Assembly: GCF_030270585.1 (NCBI RefSeq)
Contig: NZ_BSYI01000012.1
Coordinates: 1-64,000, forward strand
From: Paralimibaculum aggregatum
Lineage (GTDB): Bacteria > Pseudomonadota > Alphaproteobacteria > Rhodobacterales > Rhodobacteraceae
Length of the DNA stretch: 64,000 bases
Direction of reading: 5' to 3'
Shown here: positions 10,449 to 22,453 of the stretch, one piece after another
Layout: each line of letters opens with the position of its first letter
Numbering within the stretch: the stretch's first letter is position 1
Notes under the pieces: model-generated
The model's database searches: none
What the model saw: the letters and a program-made list of their open reading frames with translations, nothing else
Told to the model about the DNA's origin: nothing
Translations under genes and position numbers: made by a program

Positions 10449-11921
10449 ATGGCAACGAAACTCTCCGACGCGACCCTTGCCGGGCTGACCACGGCCACGG
10501 TGCCGACCTATGACCGCGCCGCGCTGACCCCCGGCATCGTGCATTTCGGGGTCGGCAACTTCCACCGCGCGCACCAGGCGGTCTATCTCGACCGGCTGTT
10601 CGAGAGCGGGCGCGATCACGACTGGGCGATCCTCGGTGCCGGCGTGCTGCCCTCCGATGCCCGGGCCCGCGAGATCTTCGCGAGCCAGGACTACCTGACC
10701 ACCGTGGTCGCGCAGTCGGCCGCGGCCTCCTCGGCGCGCATCACCGGCGGGATGACCGACATGCTGCCGGTCGGCGACGTCGCCGCCACCGTCGCGGCGC
10801 TGGCCCGCCCGGAGACCCGCATCGTCTCGCTGACCATCACCGAGGGCGGATACTTCATCGACGCCGCCACCGGGCAGTTCGATCCGGGCCATCCCGCGAT
10901 CGTCGCCGATGCCGCCAGCCCGGAGGCGCCGAAGACCGTGTTCGGGCTGATCCTGGCCGGGCTGCGCGCCCGCCGCGCCGCCGGCCATGCGCCCTTCACC
11001 GTGATGTGCTGCGACAACATCCCCCACAACGGCGCGGTCACCCGCAACACGCTGACCGGGCTGGCGCGGCTCTCCGACCCCGGCTTCGCCGACTGGATCG
11101 CGGAGACCGTCGCCTTCCCCAACGGCATGGTGGACCGCATCACCCCCGCCACCGGCGACCGCGAGCGCGAGATCGTGCTGCGCGACTTCGCCATCGCCGA
11201 CGCCTGGCCGGTGTTCTGCGAGGACTTCATGCAATGGGTGCTGGAGGATACCTTCCCCGCCGGCCGCCCGGCGCTGGAGACCGTCGGCGTGCAGTTCGTG
11301 CCGGATGTCGCGCCCTACGAGCACATGAAGATCCGCATCCTCAACGGCGGGCACGCGATCATCGCCTATCCGGCGGGGCTGCTGGACATCCACTTCGCGC
11401 ATGAGGCGATGGCCGATCCGCTGGTCCGCGCCTTCCTGCGCAAGATCGAGCAGGAGGAGATCATTCCCGAGCTGCCGCCGGTGCCGGATACCGATCTCGG
11501 CGCCTATTTCGACAAGATCGAGGAGCGCTTCTCGAACCCCAAGATCGGCGACACGATCCGCCGGCTCTGCCTCGACGGCTCGAACCGCCAGCCCAAGTTC
11601 ATCGTGCCGCCGATCGCCGACCGGCTGGCCGCGGGGCGCGGTGTCGGCGGCCTTGCGCTGGCCTCGGCGCTGTGGTGCCGCTACTGCCACGGCGAGACCG
11701 AGAGCGGCGCCGCGATCGCCCCCAACGATCCCAACTGGGACGCGCTCCAGGCCCGGTCGCGCGCCGCCCGCGAGGACCCCGGCGCCTGGCTCGGCATGAC
11801 CGAGGTCTATGGCGAGACCGGCCGGGCCGCGCCGTTCCGCGACGCCTTCGACGGCTGGCTCCGCGCCCTCTGGGCGGAGGGCACCGAGGCCACGATCAGG
11901 CGCTATCTCGACGGCGGATGA
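10449..11921 (+). CDS. mtlK: Mannitol 2-dehydrogenase
   Basis: 490 aa polyol-specific long-chain dehydrogenase, NAD+-dependent, converting D-mannitol to fructose and D-arabitol to xylulose. N-terminal cofactor segment HFGVGNFHRAHQAVYLDRL (about 33-51) and the family active-site stretch MKIRILNGGHA (about 294-304), whose Lys, Asn and His are the catalytic residues known from the Pseudomonas enzyme. The start at 10449 lies 8 bases after smoS; an upstream in-frame ATG would lie inside smoS. Only a weak Shine-Dalgarno is visible, so coupling to smoS is likely. Confidence 0.93.
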   Translation: MATKLSDATLAGLTTATVPTYDRAALTPGIVHFGVGNFHRAHQAVYLDRLFESGRDHDWAILGAGVLPSDARAREIFASQDYLTTVVAQSAAASSARITGGMTDMLPVGDVAATVAALARPETRIVSLTITEGGYFIDAATGQFDPGHPAIVADAASPEAPKTVFGLILAGLRARRAAGHAPFTVMCCDNIPHNGAVTRNTLTGLARLSDPGFADWIAETVAFPNGMVDRITPATGDREREIVLRDFAIADAWPVFCEDFMQWVLEDTFPAGRPALETVGVQFVPDVAPYEHMKIRILNGGHAIIAYPAGLLDIHFAHEAMADPLVRAFLRKIEQEEIIPELPPVPDTDLGAYFDKIEERFSNPKIGDTIRRLCLDGSNRQPKFIVPPIADRLAAGRGVGGLALASALWCRYCHGETESGAAIAPNDPNWDALQARSRAAREDPGAWLGMTEVYGETGRAAPFRDAFDGWLRALWAEGTEATIRRYLDGG

Positions 11922-11922
11922 G

Positions 11923-13437
11923 GTGAGTTACCTCGGCATCGATCTCGGCACCTCCGGGGTGAAGGCGCTGCTGGTCGACGAGGCACAGCGCCCGCTCGGC
12001 GCGGCGGTGCGGCCGCTCGCGGTGCGGCGCCCGCATCCCGGCTGGTCGGAGCAGGACCCGGCGGCCTGGATCGCCGCCGCCGGGGCGGCGCTCGACGCGC
12101 TGGCGGCCAGCCATCCGGCCGCGCTGGCCGCGGTGCGGGGCATCGGCCTCTCGGGGCAGATGCACGGCGCCGTGCTGCTCGATGCCGGCGATGCGGTGCT
12201 GCGGCCCTGCATGCTCTGGAACGACACCCGCGCGCATGCCGAGGCGGCGGCGCTGGATGCCGATCCGCGGTTCCGCGCGATCACCGGCAACATCGTCTTT
12301 CCCGGCTTCACCGCGCCGAAGCTGGCCTGGCTGCGCGCGGCGGAGCCGGCAGCCTTCGCGGCGACCCGCTGCGTGCTGCTGCCGAAGGATTTCCTGCGGC
12401 TCTGGCTGACCGGCGAGCGGGTCTCGGAGATGTCCGACGCCTCCGGCACCGGCTGGCTGGATGTCGGCGCGCGCGACTGGTCCGAGGCGCTGCTGGCGGC
12501 CACCGGGCTCGACCGCGCGCGGATGCCGCGGCTGGTCGAGGGCAGCGCGCCGGCCGGCGGGCTCCGGCCCGCCCTCGCGGCGCGCTGGGGCATGGCGGCA
12601 GGGGTCAGCGTCGCCGGCGGCGCCGGCGACAACGCGGCCGCGGCGCTCGGCGCCGGGATCGTCGCGCCGGGCCGCGCGCTGGTCTCGCTCGGCACCTCGG
12701 GCGTGATCTTCGCCGCGACCGAGCGCTTCCTGCCGGCGCCCGGAACCGCGGTGCACGCCTTCTGCCACGCCCTGCCGGGGCGCTGGCACCAGATGGGGGT
12801 GATGCTGTCGGCGGCGAGCGCGCTCGACTGGTTCGCCGGGCTCGCCGGGCAGCCGGTCGATGCGCTGCTCGCCGGCGCCGGCGGGCCGGCGGCGCCGGGC
12901 CGGGTGAGCTTCCTGCCCTATCTCTCCGGCGAGCGCACGCCGCACAACGACCCGCATGTCGGCGGCGCCTTCGTCGGGCTGCGCCACGGCGACGGCGCCG
13001 GCGAACTGGCGCGGGCGGTGCTCGACGGGATCGGCTTCGCGCTGCGCGACAATCTCGACGCGCTGCGGGCCGCCGGCGCCCGCATCGAGCGGCTCACCGC
13101 GGTCGGCGGCGGCGCCCGGGCGGGAGCCCTGCTGCACGCCGTCGCCAATGCCCTCGGGCTGCCGGTGGAGATCCCCGCCGATGCCGCCTCGATCGCGGCG
13201 CTCGGCGCGGCCCGGCTCGGGATGATGGCGGCGGAGGGCGCGGCGCCGGAGGCGGTCTGCACCGCGCTGCCGCTTGCCGGCAGCTGCGAGCCCGCCGATG
13301 CGCTGGCGGATGCCTATGCCGAGGGGCTGGCACGCCACCGGGCGCTCTATCCGGCGCTTGCGGCCGTCGCGGCAGGGCATCGGCCCGGGCATCGGGCCGG
13401 GCATCGGTCCCGGCACGGGGGGGCTGCACCGGCATGA
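11923..13437 (+). CDS. xylB: Xylulokinase
   Basis: 504 aa FGGY sugar kinase that phosphorylates D-xylulose, the product of arabitol oxidation by MtlK. Seen: phosphate loop GIDLGTSGVK (about 5-14), SGQMHGAVLLD (about 75-85), WNDTRAH (about 99-105) and the C-terminal ATP-site region around GGGARAG (about 404-410). I choose the GTG at 11923, one base after the mtlK stop; the ATG at 11918 is out of frame and stops at once. The last 15 residues are a 12-bp DNA repeat coding GHRP/GHRA/GHRS, a tail outside the kinase fold. Last gene of the polyol operon. Confidence 0.9.
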   Translation: MSYLGIDLGTSGVKALLVDEAQRPLGAAVRPLAVRRPHPGWSEQDPAAWIAAAGAALDALAASHPAALAAVRGIGLSGQMHGAVLLDAGDAVLRPCMLWNDTRAHAEAAALDADPRFRAITGNIVFPGFTAPKLAWLRAAEPAAFAATRCVLLPKDFLRLWLTGERVSEMSDASGTGWLDVGARDWSEALLAATGLDRARMPRLVEGSAPAGGLRPALAARWGMAAGVSVAGGAGDNAAAALGAGIVAPGRALVSLGTSGVIFAATERFLPAPGTAVHAFCHALPGRWHQMGVMLSAASALDWFAGLAGQPVDALLAGAGGPAAPGRVSFLPYLSGERTPHNDPHVGGAFVGLRHGDGAGELARAVLDGIGFALRDNLDALRAAGARIERLTAVGGGARAGALLHAVANALGLPVEIPADAASIAALGAARLGMMAAEGAAPEAVCTALPLAGSCEPADALADAYAEGLARHRALYPALAAVAAGHRPGHRAGHRSRHGGAAPA

Positions 13438-13469
13438 GCGGGCACATCCCCACCCATCGGCGCCCCCGC

Positions 13470-13489
13470 GGGCCGGTCAGCGCCGGCCC
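13470..13489. terminator. Hairpin between convergent xylB and DUF1127 gene
   Basis: Arms GGGCCGG / CCGGCCC around loop TCAGCG in the 80-bp convergent gap. There is no T-run, but GC hairpins in convergent gaps commonly end transcription in both directions in such genomes. Inferred. Confidence 0.45.
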
Positions 13490-13517
13490 CGGCCCCTTCG
13501 GCGCGGCGCGGCGCGGC

Positions 13518-13760
13518 TCACGCCGCCCCGGACGCTCCGCCGATGCTGGCCTCGGCGATGCGCGGAATATCCGCGCGGACGAACCCCATGTCGGCGAGGT
13601 TGCGGTCGCTCATCGCCATCAGCCTGGCCTCGATCGCCTCGACCCGGCGGCGCCGGGCGCGGGCGGCGGCACGGCGCGCCCGGACCTCTTCCAGGTAGCG
13701 AACGAACCGGACCATCGGCGCGCTGTCCTGCACGCCCGTCTTGCTGATTGTCATCGTCAT
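13518..13760 (-). CDS. DUF1127 small basic protein
   Basis: 80 aa. The C-terminal half carries the DUF1127 pattern (RRVEAIEARLMAMSDRNLAD then MGFVRADI, about residues 39-67) after an Arg-rich helix (about 27-40). Alphaproteobacterial members are small RNA-associated or stress-linked proteins. The ATG at 13760 is preferred over an upstream in-frame ATG because GGAAG precedes it and the sequence before it has no family resemblance. Convergent with xylB and divergent from glgP; function here unknown. Confidence 0.8.
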   Translation of the reverse strand: MTMTISKTGVQDSAPMVRFVRYLEEVRARRAAARARRRRVEAIEARLMAMSDRNLADMGFVRADIPRIAEASIGGASGAA

Positions 13761-14112
13761 GTCAGCTTCCTTTCTCCTGCGCTGCTCCCCGGAGGGCCTT
13801 TCGGCAAGGCCCCCCTCGAAGGGCGGAGCGCGTCGAACGCAGCATGCTGCAACGCACAATATGCGTCGGGGAGAGGCCGGGCTGTAGGTCGCCATGCGCA
13901 AAGGGCCTGTGCGCTGCGCTCAACGGACCGGGAATGGACGGATCACGTCGGGGCAGGCTACGCGTTCGCGCGAACGGACAGCAATCGGGCTGCCGGGAGA
14001 GACGCCGGACGGCGTTGCGGCCATGCCGGCCATCTCCCGATGCCGCCGCCCAGGGCGATCCCCGTCGGATGACGCGGACGCCGCCACACACCGCAGCTCA
14101 CAGGAGAGCGCC
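13761..14112. other. 352-bp divergent gap between DUF1127 gene and glgP
   Basis: Must hold promoters for both directions, but I see no convincing -35/-10 pair. The only notable site is a perfect 12-bp palindrome GCAGCATGCTGC at 13839-13850, followed by TGCAACGCACAATATGCG. No gene was recognised. Confidence 0.4.
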
Positions 14113-16512
<2,400 letters not shown>

Positions 16513-16588
16513 GGCGGCGCCGGCCCGCCCTCCGGGGCGAACGAGACCAGCAGCGACAGCACGCACGGACCGAAGCGGGAGGCGACCG

Positions 16589-16771
16589 ATGAAGCGAGAC
16601 CCACACGACCCGGCAGCGCAGGGCCCGGTGCCCGCCCCGGCCGGCATCCGCGAAACCCTCCGGCCGGCGGCTGCGCTCGCCCGGGCGGGGGCGCAGGCCC
16701 GGGCGGGGGCGGGAGCGGCGATGCCGCCCGCCGGCGCCCCGTGCGGCGAAACCCCGGAGGCGGCGTCATGA
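16589..16771 (+). CDS. Small Ala/Pro-rich ORF overlapping the glgA start
   Basis: 60 codons from an ATG with GGGAGG 6 bases upstream; its TGA overlaps the glgA ATG (ATGA at 16768-16771). The product begins MKRDPHDPAAQ and then is Ala/Pro/Gly-rich with no domain I recognise. It may be a coupling leader for glgA, a remnant of a lost gene, or chance in GC-rich DNA. The good Shine-Dalgarno and exact overlap argue mildly for translation. Confidence 0.4.
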   Translation: MKRDPHDPAAQGPVPAPAGIRETLRPAAALARAGAQARAGAGAAMPPAGAPCGETPEAAS

Positions 16772-18237
16772 AAGTGTTGTTCGTCGCCTCCGAATGCGCC
16801 CCCTTCGTCAAGACCGGCGGGCTCGCCGACGTGATCGGCGCCGTGCCGAAGACCCTCGCCGCGCTCGGCGCCGAGGTCAGGATCCTGCTGCCGGCCTATC
16901 CGGCGCTGCGCGAACATGCGGCGGCGGCGGACACGGTCCTGGCCATCGACGACCTGTTCGGCGGCCCGGCGGCGCTGCGCGCGGTCACGGCCGAGGGGCT
17001 CGACCTGCTGCTGCTGGACGCGCCGCACCTGTTCGACCGCCCGGGCAACATCTATCTCGGGCCGGACGGCGCGGACTGGGCCGACAATCACCTGCGCTTC
17101 GGCGCGCTCTGCCGGATCGGCGCCCGCGTCGCGCTCGATGGCGTCGCGGGCTGGGCGCCCGACATCCTGCATGCGCATGACTGGCAGGCCGGGCTGATCC
17201 CGGTCTATCTGCGCCAGGCCGGCGGCGCGGTCCCGAAATCGGTGGTGACGGTGCACAACATCGCCTTCCAGGGCCTGTTCGATGCCGCGGTCTGCGCCGA
17301 GCTGGGGGTGGAGCCGGAAAGCTTCGTGTCGGAGCGGGCCGAGTATTTCGGCAAGCTCGGCTTCCTCAAGGGCGGCCTCGCCTGCTGCGACCGGATCACC
17401 ACCGTCAGCCCGACCTATGCGCGCGAGCTGCTGACGCCGGAATTCGGCATGGGGCTGCACGGGGTGCTGCAGGCGCGCAGCGCGGATCTCTCGGGCATCC
17501 TGAACGGCATCGACCTCGATGCCTGGGACCCCGGCGCCGATCCGAGCCTCGCGGCCACCTACACCGCCCGCTCGCTGAAGAAGAAGGCGGCGAACCGGGC
17601 CGCGATCGAGCAGCGCTTCGGGCTCGACGCCGCCGCCGATGGCGACGGCCCGCTGTTCTGCGTGGTCAGCCGGCTGACCGAGCAGAAGGGCCTCGACCTG
17701 CTGCTGGCGGTGCTGCCCGGCCTCGTCGCGCGCGGCGCGCGGCTCGCGCTCCTCGGCAGCGGCGACAAGAGCCTCGAGGCCGGCTTCGTCGCGGCGGCGC
17801 ACCGGTTCAAGGGCTCGGTCGGCGTGGAGATCGGCTATGACGAGCCGCTCTCGCACCTGATGCAGGGCGGGAGCGACGCGATCCTGATCCCGTCGCGCTT
17901 CGAGCCCTGCGGCCTGACCCAGCTCTATGGCCTGCGCTATGGCACGCTGCCGGTGGTGGCGCGCACCGGCGGGCTGGCCGACACGGTGATCGACGCGAAC
18001 GAGGCGGCGATCCTGGCCGGCTGCGCCACCGGCGTGCAGTTCGCGCCGGTGACCGCCCAGGCGCTCGACCAGGCGATCGCGCGGACCTGCGAGCTCTACC
18101 GCCAGCCCGCGCTCTGGCAGAAGATGATGCGCCAGGCGATGAAGCACCCGGTCGGCTGGGACCAGTCGGCCCGCGCCTATCTCGCGCTCTATGCCGGCCT
18201 GCTCGGCGAGGCCCCGGCGGAGCCGGCGCCGGCATGA
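16768..18237 (+). CDS. glgA: Glycogen synthase (ADP-glucose)
   Basis: 489 aa GT5 synthase extending alpha-1,4-glucan from ADP-glucose. N-terminal ADP-glucose motif KTGGLADV (about 15-22), a DILHAHDWQAGL segment (about 131-142), and the C-terminal GT-B motif with FEPCGLTQLYGLRYG (about 378-392) and TGGLADTV (about 400-407). The start at 16768 has CCGGAGG upstream and matches the usual MKVLFVASE beginning; an upstream GTG adds nine unrelated residues. Stop overlaps the glgX ATG (ATGA). Confidence 0.95.
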   Translation: MKVLFVASECAPFVKTGGLADVIGAVPKTLAALGAEVRILLPAYPALREHAAAADTVLAIDDLFGGPAALRAVTAEGLDLLLLDAPHLFDRPGNIYLGPDGADWADNHLRFGALCRIGARVALDGVAGWAPDILHAHDWQAGLIPVYLRQAGGAVPKSVVTVHNIAFQGLFDAAVCAELGVEPESFVSERAEYFGKLGFLKGGLACCDRITTVSPTYARELLTPEFGMGLHGVLQARSADLSGILNGIDLDAWDPGADPSLAATYTARSLKKKAANRAAIEQRFGLDAAADGDGPLFCVVSRLTEQKGLDLLLAVLPGLVARGARLALLGSGDKSLEAGFVAAAHRFKGSVGVEIGYDEPLSHLMQGGSDAILIPSRFEPCGLTQLYGLRYGTLPVVARTGGLADTVIDANEAAILAGCATGVQFAPVTAQALDQAIARTCELYRQPALWQKMMRQAMKHPVGWDQSARAYLALYAGLLGEAPAEPAPA

Positions 18238-20381
18238 TCGCGCATCTGCAGCCCGGCTCGCCGAACCCGCTCGGCGCCAGCTTCGACGGCGAGGGCACCA
18301 ACTTCGCCGTCTATTCCGCCAATGCCCGCAAGATCGAGCTCTGCCTGTTCTCCGCCGACGGCGCCCGGGAGACCGCGCGGCACGCCCTGCCGGAGCGCAC
18401 CGGCCATGTCTGGCACGGCTACAAGCCGGGCCTGCCGCCGGGCACGCTCTACGGCTACCGCGCCCATGGCAGCTATGCGCCGGAGCGCGGCCACCGCTTC
18501 AACCCGCACAAGCTGTTGCTCGACCCCTATACCCGCGAGTTCCGCGGCCGCTGGAGCGACCATCCGGCGACCCGGGGCTACGACGAGAACTCGCCGCAGC
18601 TCGACCTCTCCTACAGCGCCTGCGACAGCGCGCCCCATGTGCCGAAATCGGTGGTGTCGGACCCGGCGCTGTTTCCCGCCGCCGCGCCCGGCCCCGGCAA
18701 CGGCTGGAGCGAGACGCTGATCTACGAGGCCCATGTGAAGGGGCTGACCCGCGCGCATCCCGGCGTGCCCGAGGCGGTCAGGGGCACCTATGACGGGCTG
18801 GCATCGGAGGCGATGCTCGAGCATCTGCTGGCGCTCGGCATCACCGCGGTCGAGCTGCTGCCGGTGCATGCCTTCGTCGACGAGGGCTTCCTGCTGCGCA
18901 AGCGGCTCTCGAACTACTGGGGCTACAACTCGATCGGCTTCTTCGCGCCGGAGCCGCGCTATTTCGGGCCCTCCGGGCTGGCCGGCTTCCGCGCCATGGT
19001 CGAGCGCTTCCACGCCGCCGGGATCGAGGTGATCCTCGATGTCGTCTACAACCACACCGCCGAGGGCGACCATCGCGGCCCGACGCTGTGCTATCGCGGG
19101 CTCGACAACGCCGCCTATTACCGGCTGCTGGCCGGGCAGCCGCGCTACTATGTCAACGACACCGGCTGCGGCAACACGCTCGACGTCTCCAACCCCTTCG
19201 TGCTGCGCATGGTGATGGACAGCCTGCGCTTCTGGGTGCAGCACATGGGCATCGACGGCTTCCGGTTCGACCTGGCGACCGCGCTGGCCCGCGAGGAGCA
19301 CGGCTTCGACCGCAATGGCGGCTTCCTCGACTGCGTGCAGCAGGACCCGGTGCTGGCCGGCGTCAAGCTGATCGCCGAGCCCTGGGACATCGGCCCCGGC
19401 GGCTACCGGCTCGGCGAGTTCCCGAACGGCTTCGCCGAGTGGAACGACCAGTATCGCGACGCGGTGCGGAAATACTGGCGCGGCGACAGCCACAGCACCC
19501 AGGGGCTGGCGGCGCGCCTGCTCGGATCGGCCGGCGAGTTCGACCGCTGCGGCCGCCGGAGCTGGGCCTCGGTGAACATGCTGACCGCCCATGACGGCTT
19601 CACCCTGGCCGATGTCACCCGCTACAACGAGCGGCACAACCTGGCCAATGGCGAGAGCGGCGCCGACGGGCACAACGCGAATTTCAGCGACAATTGCGGC
19701 GTCGAGGGGCCGAGCGACGACCCGGCGGTCTGCCGGCGCCGGATGCGGCGGCAGCGCAACCTGCTGGCCACGCTGTTCCTCTCGCAGGGCACGCCGATGC
19801 TGCTCGGCGGCGACGAGATCGGCAACTCGCAGGACGGCAACAACAACGCCTATTGCCAGGACAATCCGACCGGCTGGATCGACTGGGCCGGGGCCGGGGC
19901 CGGGGCCGATGCCGATGCCGATGGCGGGGCCGATGCCGGGGTCGGGGCCGACCTGCTGGCCTTCGTGCAGGGGCTGGCGCGGTTCCGGGCGGCCCATCCG
20001 GCGGTGCGCCAGACGGTGTTCCTGCACGGCGCCCTGCGCGAGGCCGACGGCAAGCCCGATGTCGAGTGGCACGCCCCCGACGGCAACGCCCTGCAATGGC
20101 GCGATCCCGGCCTGTCGCGCCTCAGCCTGCTGCTGCGCGGCTCGGCCGAAACCGCCGCCGGCGGTTCGGACGGCGATGCCGTCTTCATCGTCTTCAACCG
20201 CGACGACGAGGGCGCCGAGGCGGTCCTGCCCGAGCCCGGCCCCGGGCGCTGCTGGGTCCGCCGGATCGACACCGCCGCGGCGGATGCCTTCGCCAGCGCG
20301 GCCTGCACCGGCGCCTCGGCCCGGATCGCCGGCAGCTCGGTGACCGTGTTCACCCTCGCCGCCGCCGGCAGCGCGTCATGA
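18234..20381 (+). CDS. glgX: Glycogen debranching enzyme
   Basis: 715 aa GH13 isoamylase-type enzyme that cleaves alpha-1,6 branches left by GlgP. N-terminal CBM48 region (about 1-110), then a (beta/alpha)8 catalytic domain with YEAHVKGLT (about 163-171), GFRFDLA (nucleophile Asp, about 342-348), IAEPWD (acid Glu, about 379-384) and TAHDG (about 451-455). Its ATG overlaps the glgA stop and its stop overlaps the malQ ATG, so all three are coupled. Odd: a Gly/Ala/Asp run (about residues 552-574, encoded by 6-bp GCCGGG/GCCGAT repeats at 19888-19960) is inserted where family members have only a short loop. Confidence 0.94.
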   Translation: MIAHLQPGSPNPLGASFDGEGTNFAVYSANARKIELCLFSADGARETARHALPERTGHVWHGYKPGLPPGTLYGYRAHGSYAPERGHRFNPHKLLLDPYTREFRGRWSDHPATRGYDENSPQLDLSYSACDSAPHVPKSVVSDPALFPAAAPGPGNGWSETLIYEAHVKGLTRAHPGVPEAVRGTYDGLASEAMLEHLLALGITAVELLPVHAFVDEGFLLRKRLSNYWGYNSIGFFAPEPRYFGPSGLAGFRAMVERFHAAGIEVILDVVYNHTAEGDHRGPTLCYRGLDNAAYYRLLAGQPRYYVNDTGCGNTLDVSNPFVLRMVMDSLRFWVQHMGIDGFRFDLATALAREEHGFDRNGGFLDCVQQDPVLAGVKLIAEPWDIGPGGYRLGEFPNGFAEWNDQYRDAVRKYWRGDSHSTQGLAARLLGSAGEFDRCGRRSWASVNMLTAHDGFTLADVTRYNERHNLANGESGADGHNANFSDNCGVEGPSDDPAVCRRRMRRQRNLLATLFLSQGTPMLLGGDEIGNSQDGNNNAYCQDNPTGWIDWAGAGAGADADADGGADAGVGADLLAFVQGLARFRAAHPAVRQTVFLHGALREADGKPDVEWHAPDGNALQWRDPGLSRLSLLLRGSAETAAGGSDGDAVFIVFNRDDEGAEAVLPEPGPGRCWVRRIDTAAADAFASAACTGASARIAGSSVTVFTLAAAGSAS

Positions 20382-22453
20382 GCGGCAACGAGAGCCTCGA
20401 CGCGCTGGCCGCGGCCTTCGGCATCCTGCCGAGCTTCCACGACCTCTCCGGCGAGATCCGCCCGACCGCGCCCGAGACCAAGCGCGCCCTGCTGCGGGCC
20501 AACGGCCTCGCCGTGGACAACGACGCGATGGCGGCCGAGGCGCTGGACCAGCTCCGCGCCGAGCGGGCGGCGCGCCGGCACCCCGAAGAGATCATCGTCG
20601 AGCGCGGCGCCGCGGCGCCGCTGCCGCTGGCGCCCGGCGCCGACTGGCATCTGGCGCTCGAGGGCCGGCCCGGCATCGCCGCCGAGGGCCGGGCCGCCGA
20701 GGGCGCCATGCTGCCGGCGCTGCCCGCCGGCATCCACAGCCTCACCGCCAGCCTGGGCGGGCGCACCGAGGAGATCGCGGTGATCGCGGCGCCGCCGGCC
20801 TGCCCCTCGGTGGCCGGGGCGACCGGCCGCGCGCGGATCTGGGGCGCGACCGCGGCGCTCTATGGCCTCTGGTCCTCGCGCAACCGCGGCCTCGGCGATT
20901 TCGAGGACCTCGCCGCGGCGGCCGAGGCGTTCGGCGCCCACGGCGCCGATTTCCTCGGGATCAACCCGGTGCACAACATCGGCTGGAGCGATACCGGGAC
21001 GATCAGCCCCTATTCGCCGTCGCACCGGGGCTTTCTCAACACCGCGCATGTCGCGGCGGACCGGATTCCCGGCCTGCCGGAGGCGCCCGCGGCGGGCGGC
21101 GCCGGGGTGGATGCCGGTAGCGATGCCGGCGACCCGGCGCGCGAGACCATCCGCTATTCCGAGATCCTGCCGGCGCAGCGGGCGCGGCTCGAGGCCGGCT
21201 GGCACGCCTTCGAGGCCGGTGCCGGGGCGTCGACCCGGGCGGCGTTCGAGGCCGGCCGCGCCGCCGGCGGCGCCGCGCTCTCGCAGTTCGCGCTCTACGA
21301 GGCGCTGAGCGAGACGCACGGGCCGGACTGGCGCAGCTGGCCGGCGCCGCTGCGCGACCCCGCGAGCGCCGCCACCGCCGCCGCCGCGGCGGGCCTCGCC
21401 GGCCGCCTGCGGTTCCACGAATGGCTGCAATGGCTCGCCGCGGCGCAGCTCTCCGGCGCCCAGGCGCGGGCGCGCCGCTCCGGCATGGCGCTCGGCCTCT
21501 ATCTCGACCTCGCCGTCGGCTCGCGGCGCTGGGCGGCCGAGACCTGGTGCGAGCAGGACGCGATCGCCGCGGGCGTCGCGATCGGCGCCCCGCCCGATCA
21601 TCTCAGCCCGGACGGGCAGAACTGGCAGCTCGCCGGCTACGCGCCGCGCAAGCTGGCCGAACGGCGCTATGCACCGCTGCGGCGCATCCTGTCGGCGGCG
21701 ATGCGCCATGCCGGCGTGCTGCGGATCGACCATGTCCTCGGCATGAACCGCAGCTACTGGATCCCCGACGACGGCAGCCCCGGCGGCTATATCGGCCAGC
21801 CGCTCGCGGCGCTGCTGGCGGTGGTCGCCATCGAGGCCGAGCGCAGCGGGACCGTGGTGATCGGCGAGGATCTCGGCCTCGTGCCGCAGGGCTTCCGCGA
21901 GACCCTGACGGCGCGCGGGCTCTACGGCTACTCGGTGCTGCAATACGAGCGCGACGACAGCGGCACGCTGCGCCCGGCGGCGGCGCTCCGCCCGAAGAGC
22001 CTGGTCTGCTTCGGGACGCATGACACGCCGACCCTGAAGGGCTTCTGGGACGGCCGCGACATCGACTGGTGGCAGCGCCTCGGCTGGATCGACGAGGGCG
22101 GCGCGGAGGAGACCCGCCGCCGCAGGGCGGGCGACCGGCAGGCGCTGCTCGGCCTCGCCGGCCCGGCGGAGGCCGGCGCCGCGCCGTCCTTCGCCGATGC
22201 CCGGCGGTCGGTGCACCGCGCGCTGGCGGTCTCGCCGGCGGAGATCGTCTCGGTCCAGATCGACGATCTCTGCGCGCAGCGGGAAGCCCAGAACCTGCCG
22301 GGCACCACCGACGCGCATCCCAACTGGCAGCAGCGCTGCGGCCTGCCGGTGGAGCGCTTCGCCGAGGGCCTCGGCCTCGACGAGATCCGCCGGGTCATGC
22401 AGGAAGCCGGCCGCGGCCCGGAGGCCAAGCCCCCCGGCGCGGCACACGGCTGA
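20378..22453 (+). CDS. malQ: 4-alpha-glucanotransferase (amylomaltase)
   Basis: 691 aa GH77 enzyme that rejoins short maltodextrins. Catalytic motifs: RIDHVLGMNRSYWIP (about 449-463), VIGEDLGLVP (about 495-504), FGTHDTPTLKGFW (about 546-558). The start at 20378 overlaps the glgX stop. Two low-complexity parts are seen: a Gly/Ala/Asp run near residues 240-250, and a C-terminal tail (GLGLDEIRRVMQEAGRG onward) whose DNA is repeated downstream in several decayed tandem copies. Last gene of the glycogen block; convergent with the amidase 3.2 kb away. Confidence 0.93.
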   Translation: MSGNESLDALAAAFGILPSFHDLSGEIRPTAPETKRALLRANGLAVDNDAMAAEALDQLRAERAARRHPEEIIVERGAAAPLPLAPGADWHLALEGRPGIAAEGRAAEGAMLPALPAGIHSLTASLGGRTEEIAVIAAPPACPSVAGATGRARIWGATAALYGLWSSRNRGLGDFEDLAAAAEAFGAHGADFLGINPVHNIGWSDTGTISPYSPSHRGFLNTAHVAADRIPGLPEAPAAGGAGVDAGSDAGDPARETIRYSEILPAQRARLEAGWHAFEAGAGASTRAAFEAGRAAGGAALSQFALYEALSETHGPDWRSWPAPLRDPASAATAAAAAGLAGRLRFHEWLQWLAAAQLSGAQARARRSGMALGLYLDLAVGSRRWAAETWCEQDAIAAGVAIGAPPDHLSPDGQNWQLAGYAPRKLAERRYAPLRRILSAAMRHAGVLRIDHVLGMNRSYWIPDDGSPGGYIGQPLAALLAVVAIEAERSGTVVIGEDLGLVPQGFRETLTARGLYGYSVLQYERDDSGTLRPAAALRPKSLVCFGTHDTPTLKGFWDGRDIDWWQRLGWIDEGGAEETRRRRAGDRQALLGLAGPAEAGAAPSFADARRSVHRALAVSPAEIVSVQIDDLCAQREAQNLPGTTDAHPNWQQRCGLPVERFAEGLGLDEIRRVMQEAGRGPEAKPPGAAHG

